Shown here in pieces: positions 27,236-35,636 of a stretch of DNA of 64,000 nt (its first letter is position 1; each line of letters opens with the position of its first letter). Made by a program: the position numbers and the translations under genes. Origin of the DNA: an uncultured Anaeroplasmataceae bacterium (lineage in GTDB: Bacteria > Bacillota_I > Bacilli_A > Acholeplasmatales > Anaeroplasmataceae); the NCBI GenBank assembly GCA_944325035.1, contig CALUYM010000003.1, forward strand, positions 96,543-160,542. The letters are read 5' to 3'. Under the pieces are notes generated by a model. That model did no database searches. It saw only the letters and a list, made by a program, of their open reading frames with translations, and was not told where the DNA came from.

Positions 27236-28087
27236 ATGAACAAGAATTTTAAAAGAAAATTAATCGTTTCTGGTCTTACTCTTGGAGTAGCCGCTTTCGC
27301 AACTACTGCAACAACTTATGCATGGTTTACATCTAATACTACTGTTAAAACAAATGAAGTAACAGGTACAGTAGAAGATAATAGTTCAATTTATGTAAAA
27401 ACTGGTTCGGGAAATTTTGGTACTAGTGTTGATATTGAAACTTCTAAATTAACTTTCTCGCCTGTTCAAACTAGTAATGGGAAAAAATTCACTAAATTAT
27501 CAGGTGAGGCAACTAAAAATGTGGATTATCTTGAATTTGAACTTGAATTCATGACAGAATCTTCAACTTTACAAACTATTTATTTAACAGATGTGACATT
27601 TAAAAATACAACTGTAAATAAGGATTTTACATTAAAAGCAGATGCTGCTGCTGAATCAGATGGATTAAAAAAAGGTGCTACTGCTCAAATTGATGTTTTA
27701 GATGCATTAGTTTTATCAATTCAAGACACTACATCTGGTGATACAACATCTGCTACATCTTATAAATATAGTCAAGATAAAACATGGGTAGGGTCTACAG
27801 TTGGTAAATATGATGGTCTATATTACTATAATCAAATTATGGATATAGATCAAACAAGACCTGAAGATTATGCTAATAGATTTGATAAAACAACTTATCT
27901 AAACAGCGTTAATTCAACTAGGAATGGAAATATCACCCTAGGTACTGTGCAAGGTGAAACACATTTAAAAGTAACATTCCGTTTATACTTAGATGGTTGG
28001 GATCAAGAATGCTTCGATGCTATCACTTCTCAAACTTTTAAAGCTGCATTTACATTCTCTGTAAATGAAAATAATCCTGCAGCTTAA
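27236..28087 (+). CDS. TasA/CalY-like major fibre subunit 1
   Basis: A 283-residue exported protein with a classic SipW-dependent signal: FKRKLIVSGLTLGVAAFATT, then TTYAWFTSNTTV. The mature part is Thr/Ser/Asp-rich and beta-rich, with IYLTDVTFKNTTVNKDFTLK and a terminal LDGWDQECFDAI followed by a last strand (KAAFTFSV). It is the most TasA-like of the five subunits and has the best ribosome site (AAGGAG, spacing 6), so probably the major fibre component. It shares its first 35 residues almost identically with the next gene, indicating recent duplication. Confidence 0.88.
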   Translation: MNKNFKRKLIVSGLTLGVAAFATTATTYAWFTSNTTVKTNEVTGTVEDNSSIYVKTGSGNFGTSVDIETSKLTFSPVQTSNGKKFTKLSGEATKNVDYLEFELEFMTESSTLQTIYLTDVTFKNTTVNKDFTLKADAAAESDGLKKGATAQIDVLDALVLSIQDTTSGDTTSATSYKYSQDKTWVGSTVGKYDGLYYYNQIMDIDQTRPEDYANRFDKTTYLNSVNSTRNGNITLGTVQGETHLKVTFRLYLDGWDQECFDAITSQTFKAAFTFSVNENNPAA

Positions 28088-28142
28088 CGGCTATAATAAT
28101 AAAAAGATTGGAGGTAAGTAGGCCTTAAAGACTGAAAATATT

Positions 28143-28925
28143 ATGAACAAAAATTTAAAAAGAAAACTAATTTTATCTGGTCTTGCTATGGGAGTTGCAG
28201 CCTTTGCAACTACTGCTACAACTTATGCATGGTTTACATCCAATACTACAGTTAGTACAAGTGAAATTAATGGTAATGTTGCTCAAGATGATTCGATTTA
28301 TATTAAATCTGATGAAGATTCAAACTTCGGAAATCAAGCAACTATTACTGCTGATAATGTTAAATTCACACCAGCTCAAACAACTGATGGTAAAGCTTTT
28401 ACTGGATTAGAATCTACAAATACTTTAACTGCTGATCAACATTATTTGGAATTTAAGCTAACATTCCAGGGAACTAGTGGAACTAAAATCTATTTAACTC
28501 AAGCTTTATTTAAGAATTTTGAAGAAGTAATTCCTAGTTTTACATTAAAAGCTGATGCAGGTGAAGATGATTCTGTATTGAAGGGGAAAGATGTTCAGGT
28601 TGATATTATAGATTCTTTAGCCCTTTCTATTTCCGATGATTCTGATTCTTCAACCAAGCTTTATCATTATCGACAAGATAGTGTAGGGGTAAAATATAAT
28701 GCAGCTACGTATTATAAAAATGTAACTGGAAATCCACTACCTGAAAAAGATTTAGGTATAAAAGGATTTGAACAAATCTATCTAGCAAATCTTTCTAATA
28801 CAAGTGTTTCAACTGCTATTCTTCTTGGAGAAATACCAGCAGATGGTATCAATCAACTATCAATTACATTCCGTCTATTCATTGATGGTTGGGATAATGA
28901 CTGTTTTGATGCTGTTGCTACTTAA
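28143..28925 (+). CDS. TasA/CalY-like major fibre subunit 2, truncated by in-frame TAA
   Basis: A 260-residue paralogue of the preceding gene: the same signal peptide ending TTYAWFTSNTTV, the same KFTPAQTTDGKAFTGL and FTLKADAG segments, and IDGWDNDCFDA near the end. Translation stops at TAA (28923-28925), but the same frame continues for 17 codons (SFNASFTFQSGLDLVSS) to a second TAA at 28977-28979; that tail aligns with the last strand of subunit 1 (TFKAAFTFSVNEN). A single CAA-to-TAA change would explain it. GGAGG lies 28 bases before the ATG, much farther than normal. Confidence 0.8.
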   Translation: MNKNLKRKLILSGLAMGVAAFATTATTYAWFTSNTTVSTSEINGNVAQDDSIYIKSDEDSNFGNQATITADNVKFTPAQTTDGKAFTGLESTNTLTADQHYLEFKLTFQGTSGTKIYLTQALFKNFEEVIPSFTLKADAGEDDSVLKGKDVQVDIIDSLALSISDDSDSSTKLYHYRQDSVGVKYNAATYYKNVTGNPLPEKDLGIKGFEQIYLANLSNTSVSTAILLGEIPADGINQLSITFRLFIDGWDNDCFDAVAT

Positions 28926-28979
28926 AGTTTTAATGCAAGTTTCACTTTCCAATCTGGATTAGATTTAGTTAGTAGCTAA
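28926..28979 (+). pseudogene. Orphaned in-frame C-terminal tail of fibre subunit 2
   Basis: Seventeen in-frame codons after the TAA of the 28143 gene encode a beta strand (NASFTFQSG) homologous to the C-terminus of its paralogue. They are not translated unless the stop is read through. Confidence 0.6.
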
Positions 28980-29013
28980 AAATTAAAGTATTAAACAAAT
29001 AATTAATAATTTT

Positions 29014-29071
29014 AGGAGGATAATTTATATACAAGAAGAGTTAAATCTTCCTGGCGTATATTTATTCTCCT
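29014..29071 (+). promoter_or_regulatory. Large intra-operon hairpin
   Basis: AGGAGgATAA...ATATAC...GAAGA pairs with TCTTC...GTATAT...TTAT..CTCCT in a long imperfect stem with a GTTAAA-like loop. The following bases (ATTATTTTAAAC) are only weakly T-rich, so it could be a partial terminator, an RNase-processing site or an mRNA-stabilising 3' end that sets subunit stoichiometry. Confidence 0.5.
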
Positions 29072-29100
29072 ATTATTTTAAACATAGAAAGGAGCGTACC

Positions 29101-30054
29101 ATGAAGTATTTTATTCGAAAAGTATGGATTTCAGCCTTTTTGGGCATTTTAATCGTAGTTACAGCGTGTACAAGTACTTATGCTTGGTACGCTATGAACT
29201 ATGTCAACGATATCGATAATTTTGATTTTAATATTAATGGTTCAAGTAGTATTTTTATTTCAAATGATGGTATCAATTTTAAAGCCGGATTAGAGAGTAT
29301 TGAAGTTAAGAGGTCAATTTTAAAAAATAAAAACTACTCTGTTGATGATATGACTAATTTTCAGGTTGAAGAAGAATTTAAAAAATTAGTTTTAGCACCA
29401 GCCACACCAAATGATTACCATAATCTATCAAATGGATTTAGCTTTATTAGTAATCAGGAAAGCGGAAGTTCTTTTAAATATTTTAACTTTGATATATATT
29501 TATCGACCGATAACGAAATTAGTCAATCGATATACTACGATACTAGCCAAGTCATTAGTGCTGAAAATAAAAGAGTCAACTTAGGTGAATTCGGAATCAA
29601 AAATCATCCTACATTAGGAAGCTTAGAACAGCGTATTAGAGTTAACGTTTCTAATACAATTCGAATAGGAGTCGCTAAATCTGAAGTCGTTCCTGTAGGT
29701 TATACTAGTAATTTAGATACAAATAATGATATAATCTATACAATAGGAAAAGAAGAGGCTTCAATTAATGATGGCGTATATAATTTTGGCGGAATTAATG
29801 CAAAACCAAATATTGCATTAGAATATTTTAATCATATGACTAACCAAGATTTAAAAATACCAGAAAATGACCGTCAAGATATATTATTTGATGGAAATCA
29901 AGCTGTAAGTGTTGATGAAGGACTTACGAAAGGAAAAATGATTAAGTTATCGATATATGTTTGGCTTGAAGGCTGGGACGCTGATTGTTTCGACATATTC
30001 AGAAGTTCATCGTTTAACTTTAGCCTTGCTTTTTCAACATATAAAAATAGTTAA
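29101..30054 (+). CDS. TasA-like surface protein, large subtype
   Basis: A 317-residue exported protein; signal helix VWISAFLGILIVVTACTS then STYAWYAMNYV, again the SipW-type cleavage pattern. SSSIFISNDGINFKAGL and WLEGWDADCFDIF align with the 25985 gene, which marks the two as one subtype, distinct from the pair at 27.2-28.9 kb. It lacks the InlB-type C-terminal module. It follows the intra-operon hairpin and directly precedes the first signal peptidase gene. Confidence 0.75.
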   Translation: MKYFIRKVWISAFLGILIVVTACTSTYAWYAMNYVNDIDNFDFNINGSSSIFISNDGINFKAGLESIEVKRSILKNKNYSVDDMTNFQVEEEFKKLVLAPATPNDYHNLSNGFSFISNQESGSSFKYFNFDIYLSTDNEISQSIYYDTSQVISAENKRVNLGEFGIKNHPTLGSLEQRIRVNVSNTIRIGVAKSEVVPVGYTSNLDTNNDIIYTIGKEEASINDGVYNFGGINAKPNIALEYFNHMTNQDLKIPENDRQDILFDGNQAVSVDEGLTKGKMIKLSIYVWLEGWDADCFDIFRSSSFNFSLAFSTYKNS

Positions 30055-30075
30055 AATAAGAGGAGTAATAAGTTT

Positions 30076-30930
30076 ATGACAGATTCAACAAGTGCAATAA
30101 AACCGAAGCGCACAGCCAAGCAGAATGTTATTTTAGGTGTTAAAATCGCATTAAATGTAGTATTTTATTCAATTATAGTTTTAATTTTGATTTTCTCAAT
30201 CGCCAATATTCGCTCTAAAAATCAACCAGATCAAATCCCTAACATCTTTGGTAGTGGCTATCTAACAGTTCAATCAAATTCCATGGAAGGTAGCGAAAAA
30301 GATAGTTTTAATAAAGGTGATTTAATAATAGTCGATATCGCAAGCGAAAAAGATATTAATAATTTGAAAATTGGAGATATTATTACATTTAAAGATGATA
30401 ATCTTTCTGGTCAAGGTGCTGCAAAAAAATTAAATACTCACCGCCTTATATATATGGCTGAAGAAAATGGAGTAATGTTTTATTACACTGTCGGTGACCG
30501 TGTTCGTGAACAATGGGAACGAATTAATAATACAACTTTAGATTATAAATCTGAATCATTCCAAAATCAGTCAGCTGACGAAGTAATCAGCATTTTAACT
30601 AATCTTGGTAATAATGCTTATCAAATCTCAGTTGCTTCTGATATTAGAGGAATTTATAAAAGTAAGATGTCAGGTGTTGGAAATGTAATTGATACTATCA
30701 ATAACAATTTCTTAGTTTGCATCGTATTACCAATTGTCTTATTCTTAATTTTTGAAATCGGTGTATTTATTTATAATATCATGGCTTATAAAAATGAAAA
30801 AAATAAGCTTGCTACAAATAATAAAGCATCAGTTAGTGAAGATGAAATTAGTCGCATTAAAGAACAACTTCGTAATGAAATAATGAAAGAAATTGAGAAA
30901 AAAGATAATAACGAAAACAAAGAGGAGTAA
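30076..30930 (+). CDS. sipW: SipW-type (Ser/His) signal peptidase I
   Basis: A 284-residue membrane protease. Helix at about 17-43, then the catalytic Ser in LTVQSNSMEG and, where typical bacterial enzymes have Lys, a His in NTHRLIYM; this Ser/His arrangement is that of ER-type/SipW signal peptidases, which process TasA-like precursors. GDLIIVDIA and VGDRVREQW are the other conserved boxes. A second helix at about 215-238 and a charged coiled tail (SEDEISRIKEQL...) follow. It should cleave the five upstream precursors. Upstream site GAGGAG. Confidence 0.88.
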   Translation: MTDSTSAIKPKRTAKQNVILGVKIALNVVFYSIIVLILIFSIANIRSKNQPDQIPNIFGSGYLTVQSNSMEGSEKDSFNKGDLIIVDIASEKDINNLKIGDIITFKDDNLSGQGAAKKLNTHRLIYMAEENGVMFYYTVGDRVREQWERINNTTLDYKSESFQNQSADEVISILTNLGNNAYQISVASDIRGIYKSKMSGVGNVIDTINNNFLVCIVLPIVLFLIFEIGVFIYNIMAYKNEKNKLATNNKASVSEDEISRIKEQLRNEIMKEIEKKDNNENKEE

Positions 30931-30944
30931 AGGAGTTGAGCTAA

Positions 30945-32540
30945 ATGGTAGAATTTTCCAAATATTATATTGATTTTTTAAAATCATTTTTTGAAAATGT
31001 TAAAGATTGGTTTTTAACACTTTGGAGTCTTTTTACCAAATTCTTTTACTACTATCCTAAATCATACATCACGGATGTAATTAACAAATGTGTTAACAAT
31101 CCCAACTTTAAGTGGTCGGATTGGATCGCATTTGTTATAGTTCTAATTATTAATGTAGCTTTCTTTGTCCTTTTAATGGTATTAATTTATCAATTTCTAC
31201 GCCGCTATATTAAATTTAGAAAACGTGAAGTAGAAAAAGATGAGTTAGTAGAACAAATTGCTATTTTAAATAATAAAACTGCAGAATTAATTGAAGAAAA
31301 AAATAAAATTTTAGCTTTACGTATTAATCAAATTGGTGGTTCAGATATAACTTTAAGACCAGAAGATGTTCATTCGCCAAATGAATCTTTAGTTTCTGTT
31401 AAAGCGCCAACAAGATTAAATCGAACTAATAAAGATAAACAAATGGTAGCCCAATCTCGTTTCGTAAAACTTACGCAAATCGATCAATATTATCAAGAAC
31501 ATCATGAATTCACGGTCATTCCTCAAACTGATTTATTAGACCTGCCAGGTCTAATCGATCGTTTCATTAAATACAGTGCATCACAATTACATCTATATTA
31601 TACAAAAGAGATCATTGCAAGATATTTCTCAGGTATGGCTACTTCAAAAGTTTTAATTCTAGAAGGTATTTCAGGTACAGGTAAAACTTCTCTTCCATAT
31701 GCAATGGGAAAATTCTTCCAAAAAGAGACTTCAATTGTATCAGTTCAACCATCATGGCGCGACCGTGCTGAATTATTGGGCTACTTAAATGAATTCACTA
31801 AGAAGTTTAATGAAACTGATTTCTTAGCTTCAGTCTATGCTGCTGCATATTCTGATAAACCTAATTTTATCGTTTTAGACGAAATGAACTTAGCACGTAT
31901 TGAATACTATTTCGCAGAATTCTTATCAGTTATGGAAATGCCTGATATAAATGAGTGGAAAATTGAGTTAGTTTCAGGCAGTGACCCAACTGATCCAAAA
32001 TTATTAATTAATGGTAAATTATTAATTAGACAAAACATTTGGTTCATAGGTACTGCCAACAAAGACGACTCAACATTTACGATTACTGATAAAGTTTATG
32101 ACCGTGCCACTCCAATTGTAATCAATAATAAAGCAGAACTTATTGACTGTGAATATACAGATAATGTAAGCTTAACATTTGATTACTTAGATGACCTATT
32201 TAAGAAGGCTCAAGCTGAAATTAAGATTTCAACAAAGGGAATGGAAAACTTCATGAAGCTTGATGAATTTATTCAAGAAAATTTCAAGATTTCCTTCGGT
32301 AACCGTATTATGAAACAAATCAATTTATTCGTACCTGTTTATGTTGCTTGCGGTTTTAGTGAAACTGATGGACTTGATTATATGTTAGCTAATAAGATTT
32401 TACGCAAATTTGAATCTTTAAACCTAACATTCTTATTAAATGAATTAGATCAGTTAGCAGCATTAATTAAACGCCTATTTGGTCAAAACTCATTTAAAGT
32501 ATCTATTGCTTATATAGAACAACTTAAGAAAATGATTTAG
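30945..32540 (+). CDS. Membrane-anchored McrB-like AAA+ ATPase
   Basis: A 531-residue protein. The N-terminal 85 residues hold an amphipathic aromatic stretch and a strong helix (WIAFVIVLIINVAFFVLL); a coiled coil spans about 90-125. The AAA+ core has Walker A EGISGTGKTS (about 240), Walker B FIVLDEMNLARIEYYF (about 308) and sensor 1 WFIGTANKDDS (about 368); the DEMNLAR-x2-YYF pattern is diagnostic of the McrB/MoxR-type clade. It has no DNA-binding or methyl-reader domain. With a DUF2357 partner next door and fibre genes upstream, a role in envelope assembly is inferred. Confidence 0.82.
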   Translation: MVEFSKYYIDFLKSFFENVKDWFLTLWSLFTKFFYYYPKSYITDVINKCVNNPNFKWSDWIAFVIVLIINVAFFVLLMVLIYQFLRRYIKFRKREVEKDELVEQIAILNNKTAELIEEKNKILALRINQIGGSDITLRPEDVHSPNESLVSVKAPTRLNRTNKDKQMVAQSRFVKLTQIDQYYQEHHEFTVIPQTDLLDLPGLIDRFIKYSASQLHLYYTKEIIARYFSGMATSKVLILEGISGTGKTSLPYAMGKFFQKETSIVSVQPSWRDRAELLGYLNEFTKKFNETDFLASVYAAAYSDKPNFIVLDEMNLARIEYYFAEFLSVMEMPDINEWKIELVSGSDPTDPKLLINGKLLIRQNIWFIGTANKDDSTFTITDKVYDRATPIVINNKAELIDCEYTDNVSLTFDYLDDLFKKAQAEIKISTKGMENFMKLDEFIQENFKISFGNRIMKQINLFVPVYVACGFSETDGLDYMLANKILRKFESLNLTFLLNELDQLAALIKRLFGQNSFKVSIAYIEQLKKMI

Positions 32541-32557
32541 AAATGAGGATAGAATTT

Positions 32558-34012
32558 ATGAATGAACCACTTAATCCAACTGAAAAAGAATTGACTGATG
32601 AGGTTGTTTCTAAATTCTATGAGGCTTTCAATCAAAGTTTTAATGAATCACCTTTTGGTGATTTTATTTTTAAAGCTTTAAGAAATGGCCAAAAAGAAAT
32701 TTATAATAAATCAATAAGAGAAACAAAAATCTTTGATGATAATTTTTTAAGTGTCATGCAGTCTGCTTTTCAATGTGTTTCTCGCATTTGTCGTGATCCT
32801 AAGAAAGCTTTAAAATATGAACAAGAAGTAGTAGCTATTGAAAAAGCTAAAAAAATAGATACAGATTCTATTCGTCATCTAGCATCACATACTCATCTAA
32901 TTAAGAATGTATCTGCAGATGGTTCGGTGACACCGTCAAAGATTTTAACAACCTATTCAGAAGACAGATTAGATATCTATGAAAATGTATTTATAAAAAC
33001 ACTTATTAATCGCCTTGTTAGATTTTTAGAAGATAGATTAAAAATTGTTAAAGAAAATTATATGTCAAGTCAAGCTGATTTAGTTCAATACAAGAATAGC
33101 ATCTTGGTTGGCAATACAACATTAGATGTTAGTTTTAGTGTTAAAATTGCTAATCAGATTGATGAAGATTTAGCCAAAGCCAAGAAAAATCTAGAAGACT
33201 TAGAAAATATCACAGCTCTATTTAGAAGCTTAAAAGGCTCTATTTTGTATCAAGCAGTAGCTAAAGTTAAAGATGTTGTTCCTCCAATTATGAAAACCAA
33301 TATTATTCTACATAATCCTGACTTTAAGGTTGCTTATAACACATGGTTATTTATGGAACGCAATACTAATATTGGTTATGATGTAATCACAAAAGAGCGT
33401 AAACATAAAGATAGTGAAAATATAGCTTTAGATTTAGATCGCATTGGTACGATTGCTATTGCGCAAGTATTAGCTTACCGTGGCCTTGACGGGTATGATT
33501 TTTCAACACCACAAGCTTATCGTAAAAATCAATTCAATCGAGTTGAAGAAACAAAAGAAACTGTATATACAGTAACACCTAAAAATATTAAACTTGCTCA
33601 TCAAGAGATGTCTGAGTATTTTTTAACAAAGGCAGCTGAGTACTTTGGTGATACACTTGATGAACAGCTAGAACGTGGCTTAAGTTATGAACTTGGTGTT
33701 AAAAGCGTTTATAAAGAGATGTTAAAGATGATTAATGGTATTTATCCATCTTTATACAATCGTGAACCACTTCCTACTGAGGATAAAACTAAAGATGAAT
33801 TAAAAATTGCCGCTTTAAAACAGGAACTACGTGTCTTAAAACAAGTAATTGATGTTAAGAAAGCGGATTTGAAAAAAATGGAACGTGAATATGAACGTGC
33901 TAATACCAAGTTAATTAAACTAAACAAAAAAATGAAAATGAATAAGTTAGCTAAGCAAAAGAAACGAATTCATGCAATTATTAAGGTAAAACAGGATGAT
34001 AAAGAAAATTAA
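32558..34012 (+). CDS. DUF2357/McrC-like protein without visible nuclease
   Basis: A 484-residue cytoplasmic protein. The central part carries the DUF2357-like pattern: ASHTHLIKNVS, then DRLDIYENVFIKTLINRLVRFL, the region that in McrC-type partners contacts the McrB ring. A PD-(D/E)xK nuclease, usual at the C-terminus of DUF2357 proteins, cannot be seen; instead there is a long basic coiled coil (about 395-465: LKQELRVLKQVIDVKKADLKK). The start at 32558 has GAGGATA eight bases upstream, unlike the in-frame ATG at 32543. It lies two to seventeen bases from the AAA+ gene. Confidence 0.7.
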   Translation: MNEPLNPTEKELTDEVVSKFYEAFNQSFNESPFGDFIFKALRNGQKEIYNKSIRETKIFDDNFLSVMQSAFQCVSRICRDPKKALKYEQEVVAIEKAKKIDTDSIRHLASHTHLIKNVSADGSVTPSKILTTYSEDRLDIYENVFIKTLINRLVRFLEDRLKIVKENYMSSQADLVQYKNSILVGNTTLDVSFSVKIANQIDEDLAKAKKNLEDLENITALFRSLKGSILYQAVAKVKDVVPPIMKTNIILHNPDFKVAYNTWLFMERNTNIGYDVITKERKHKDSENIALDLDRIGTIAIAQVLAYRGLDGYDFSTPQAYRKNQFNRVEETKETVYTVTPKNIKLAHQEMSEYFLTKAAEYFGDTLDEQLERGLSYELGVKSVYKEMLKMINGIYPSLYNREPLPTEDKTKDELKIAALKQELRVLKQVIDVKKADLKKMEREYERANTKLIKLNKKMKMNKLAKQKKRIHAIIKVKQDDKEN

Positions 34013-34628
34013 AATAGCTTTTGGAGTATTAATAACCATTTTAATTATTAGTTTAATCGGAATATTAATCTCAAATACTATTGCTTTAAAGAATAACCAA
34101 ATTGGCTCTTTCTTTGGTTATTCTATCTCTTATGTACCAACAGCCTCGATGGAACCTGCAATCTCTAGTGGTGATACAGTTTTAATTAAAAAGGGTTCAA
34201 TTGAAGATGTTGAAGTTGGAGATATTATAGTTTATTTCGATGGGAGTAAATATGTTATTCACCGTGCAATTAAAGAAGTAGATGAAAATATTTTTCAAAC
34301 TCAAGGTGATAATGAATATACAAATCCAATCCCGGATTCTGTTTTAGTAACAGCTAATAATTATTATGGTAAATATATTAAAACAGTAAATTATTTAAAT
34401 ATTCAAAGTCTAGTAAAAAATAAGAATTATATTTTCCCACTTTGTATTTTAGTTTTTTTAATTGTTCTAGTCACTGAAGCTATCTCTTTAGCAAAAACGC
34501 TTGCTAAAAAAACGCGTGAAAATTTAAAGAAAGCTGATGATGATAAATTAAGAGAAGAACTAAGAAAAGAAGTTTTAAAAGAAATTGAAGAGAGTAAAAA
34601 ACTTAATAACGATAAAAATGATAAATAG
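33996..34628 (+). CDS. Second SipW-type signal peptidase
   Basis: A 210-residue signal peptidase I: helix at about 5-27, catalytic Ser in VPTASMEPAISSGD, GDIIVYFDGSKYVIHRAI with His in place of the bacterial Lys, and TQGDNEYTNPIPD as the last conserved box. A second helix (YIFPLCILVFLIVLVTEAISL) and a basic/acidic coiled tail follow. It is shorter and diverged from the peptidase at 30.1 kb, so the operon encodes two different Ser/His peptidases. It overlaps the DUF2357 gene by 17 bases and closes the operon before a strong terminator. Confidence 0.88.
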   Translation: MIKKIKIAFGVLITILIISLIGILISNTIALKNNQIGSFFGYSISYVPTASMEPAISSGDTVLIKKGSIEDVEVGDIIVYFDGSKYVIHRAIKEVDENIFQTQGDNEYTNPIPDSVLVTANNYYGKYIKTVNYLNIQSLVKNKNYIFPLCILVFLIVLVTEAISLAKTLAKKTRENLKKADDDKLREELRKEVLKEIEESKKLNNDKNDK

Positions 34629-34682
34629 AATAATTATTTATCACGTAATCTGTTAATTAAAATATACAAAAAGTTAATATGC

Positions 34683-34728
34683 TAAAAAACATGATATCTA
34701 ACAATAATTAGGTATCATGTTTTTTTAT
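34683..34728 (+). terminator. Intrinsic terminator of the fibre operon
   Basis: AAAAAACATGATATCTA pairs with AGGTATCATGTTTTTT across a short A/T loop. Confidence 0.9.
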
Positions 34729-34742
34729 AATGAGTATTTAAA

Positions 34743-34793
34743 TTAAAAAACCTTAAGTTCAATTATAAAATACTAGAAAACTTAAGGTTAATA
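34743..34793 (-). terminator. Intrinsic terminator of the XRE regulator gene
   Basis: On the minus strand AACCTTAAGTT and AACTTAAGGTT flank a loop and are followed by T residues. Confidence 0.7.
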
Positions 34794-34805
34794 TAAAAAC
34801 TTATT

Positions 34806-35387
34806 TTAATTTCTTTTTAATTGAGATGCTAAAACAATCGCGATTTGTCCAGGAACACCTAATAAATATATTAGCCACATCTTATATTCGATAAACTGTA
34901 GATGAATTGCTAAAATTAAAGTCCACATAAAAAGGGTAATGATGAAGTAAATATATTTTCTTTTTCCCCAAATTGAATTAAAGATTAAGATAATCAAAAA
35001 TGTAGCAGGTAAAGCCCAAATGAATGCTTGCCAGTAATTATAATAAGAAATAAACTGACATTCAGCATAGATAAAAATCGCTACAAACCAAACAAGGGTA
35101 ACCGCTAAACATGTAATAATGATTTTATTGGATAAATTTTTTTTGTATTGTTTTGTATCTATTTTTTCTTCTTCAGCATGTTCTACTAATAAATAATCAA
35201 CTGTAATGTTATATAAATCGGCAATTGCTTTTAAGGTTTCAATGTCTGGCATTGTGTCTGCACGTTCCCATTTTGAAACAGCTTTATCAGAGTAATTAAG
35301 CATTTCAGCTAGCGCTACTTGAGTAAAATTATGCGCTTTACGAAGGCGTATTAAATTGTCTGCGATAATATTTCTTAACTCTTTCAT
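34806..35387 (-). CDS. XRE-family regulator with C-terminal membrane domain
   Basis: A 193-residue protein. Residues 1-65 are a helix-turn-helix of the Cro/CI type (LRKAHNFTQVALAEMLNYSD followed by KAVSKWERADTMPD). After a linker, four membrane helices fill residues about 86-187. Membrane-tethered XRE regulators of this shape are common in Bacillota and usually sense membrane-linked signals; targets are unknown. It is divergent from the siderophore-type ABC operon, 249 bases away, and could control it, but I see no operator repeats to support that. Confidence 0.85.
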   Translation of the reverse strand: MKELRNIIADNLIRLRKAHNFTQVALAEMLNYSDKAVSKWERADTMPDIETLKAIADLYNITVDYLLVEHAEEEKIDTKQYKKNLSNKIIITCLAVTLVWFVAIFIYAECQFISYYNYWQAFIWALPATFLIILIFNSIWGKRKYIYFIITLFMWTLILAIHLQFIEYKMWLIYLLGVPGQIAIVLASQLKRN

Positions 35388-35636
35388 AGTATCGCTATTA
35401 TATCACGAATGATTTAATAAAGCAAAATAAATCTAATATCGATTATTATCTAATGTTTCGATAAAAAATAGAATATGTTATTTTAAAATTAGTATATATA
35501 GATTTTGAAACTAGAATGATGGTAAAACTTATATTAAGTTATATTTATAATATTTGTTTAAGATATTTACTAAGACAAATGAGACGCAATGTGGTAGAAT
35601 TGAAGATGTGAACAAGGTTATAGTTGAGGGTCAAGT

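Noticed and set aside
30945..34012. McrBC restriction system
   Set aside because: The AAA+ protein is McrB-like, but there is no DNA-reading domain or visible nuclease, no methylase nearby, and the genes sit between two signal peptidase genes in a fibre operon.
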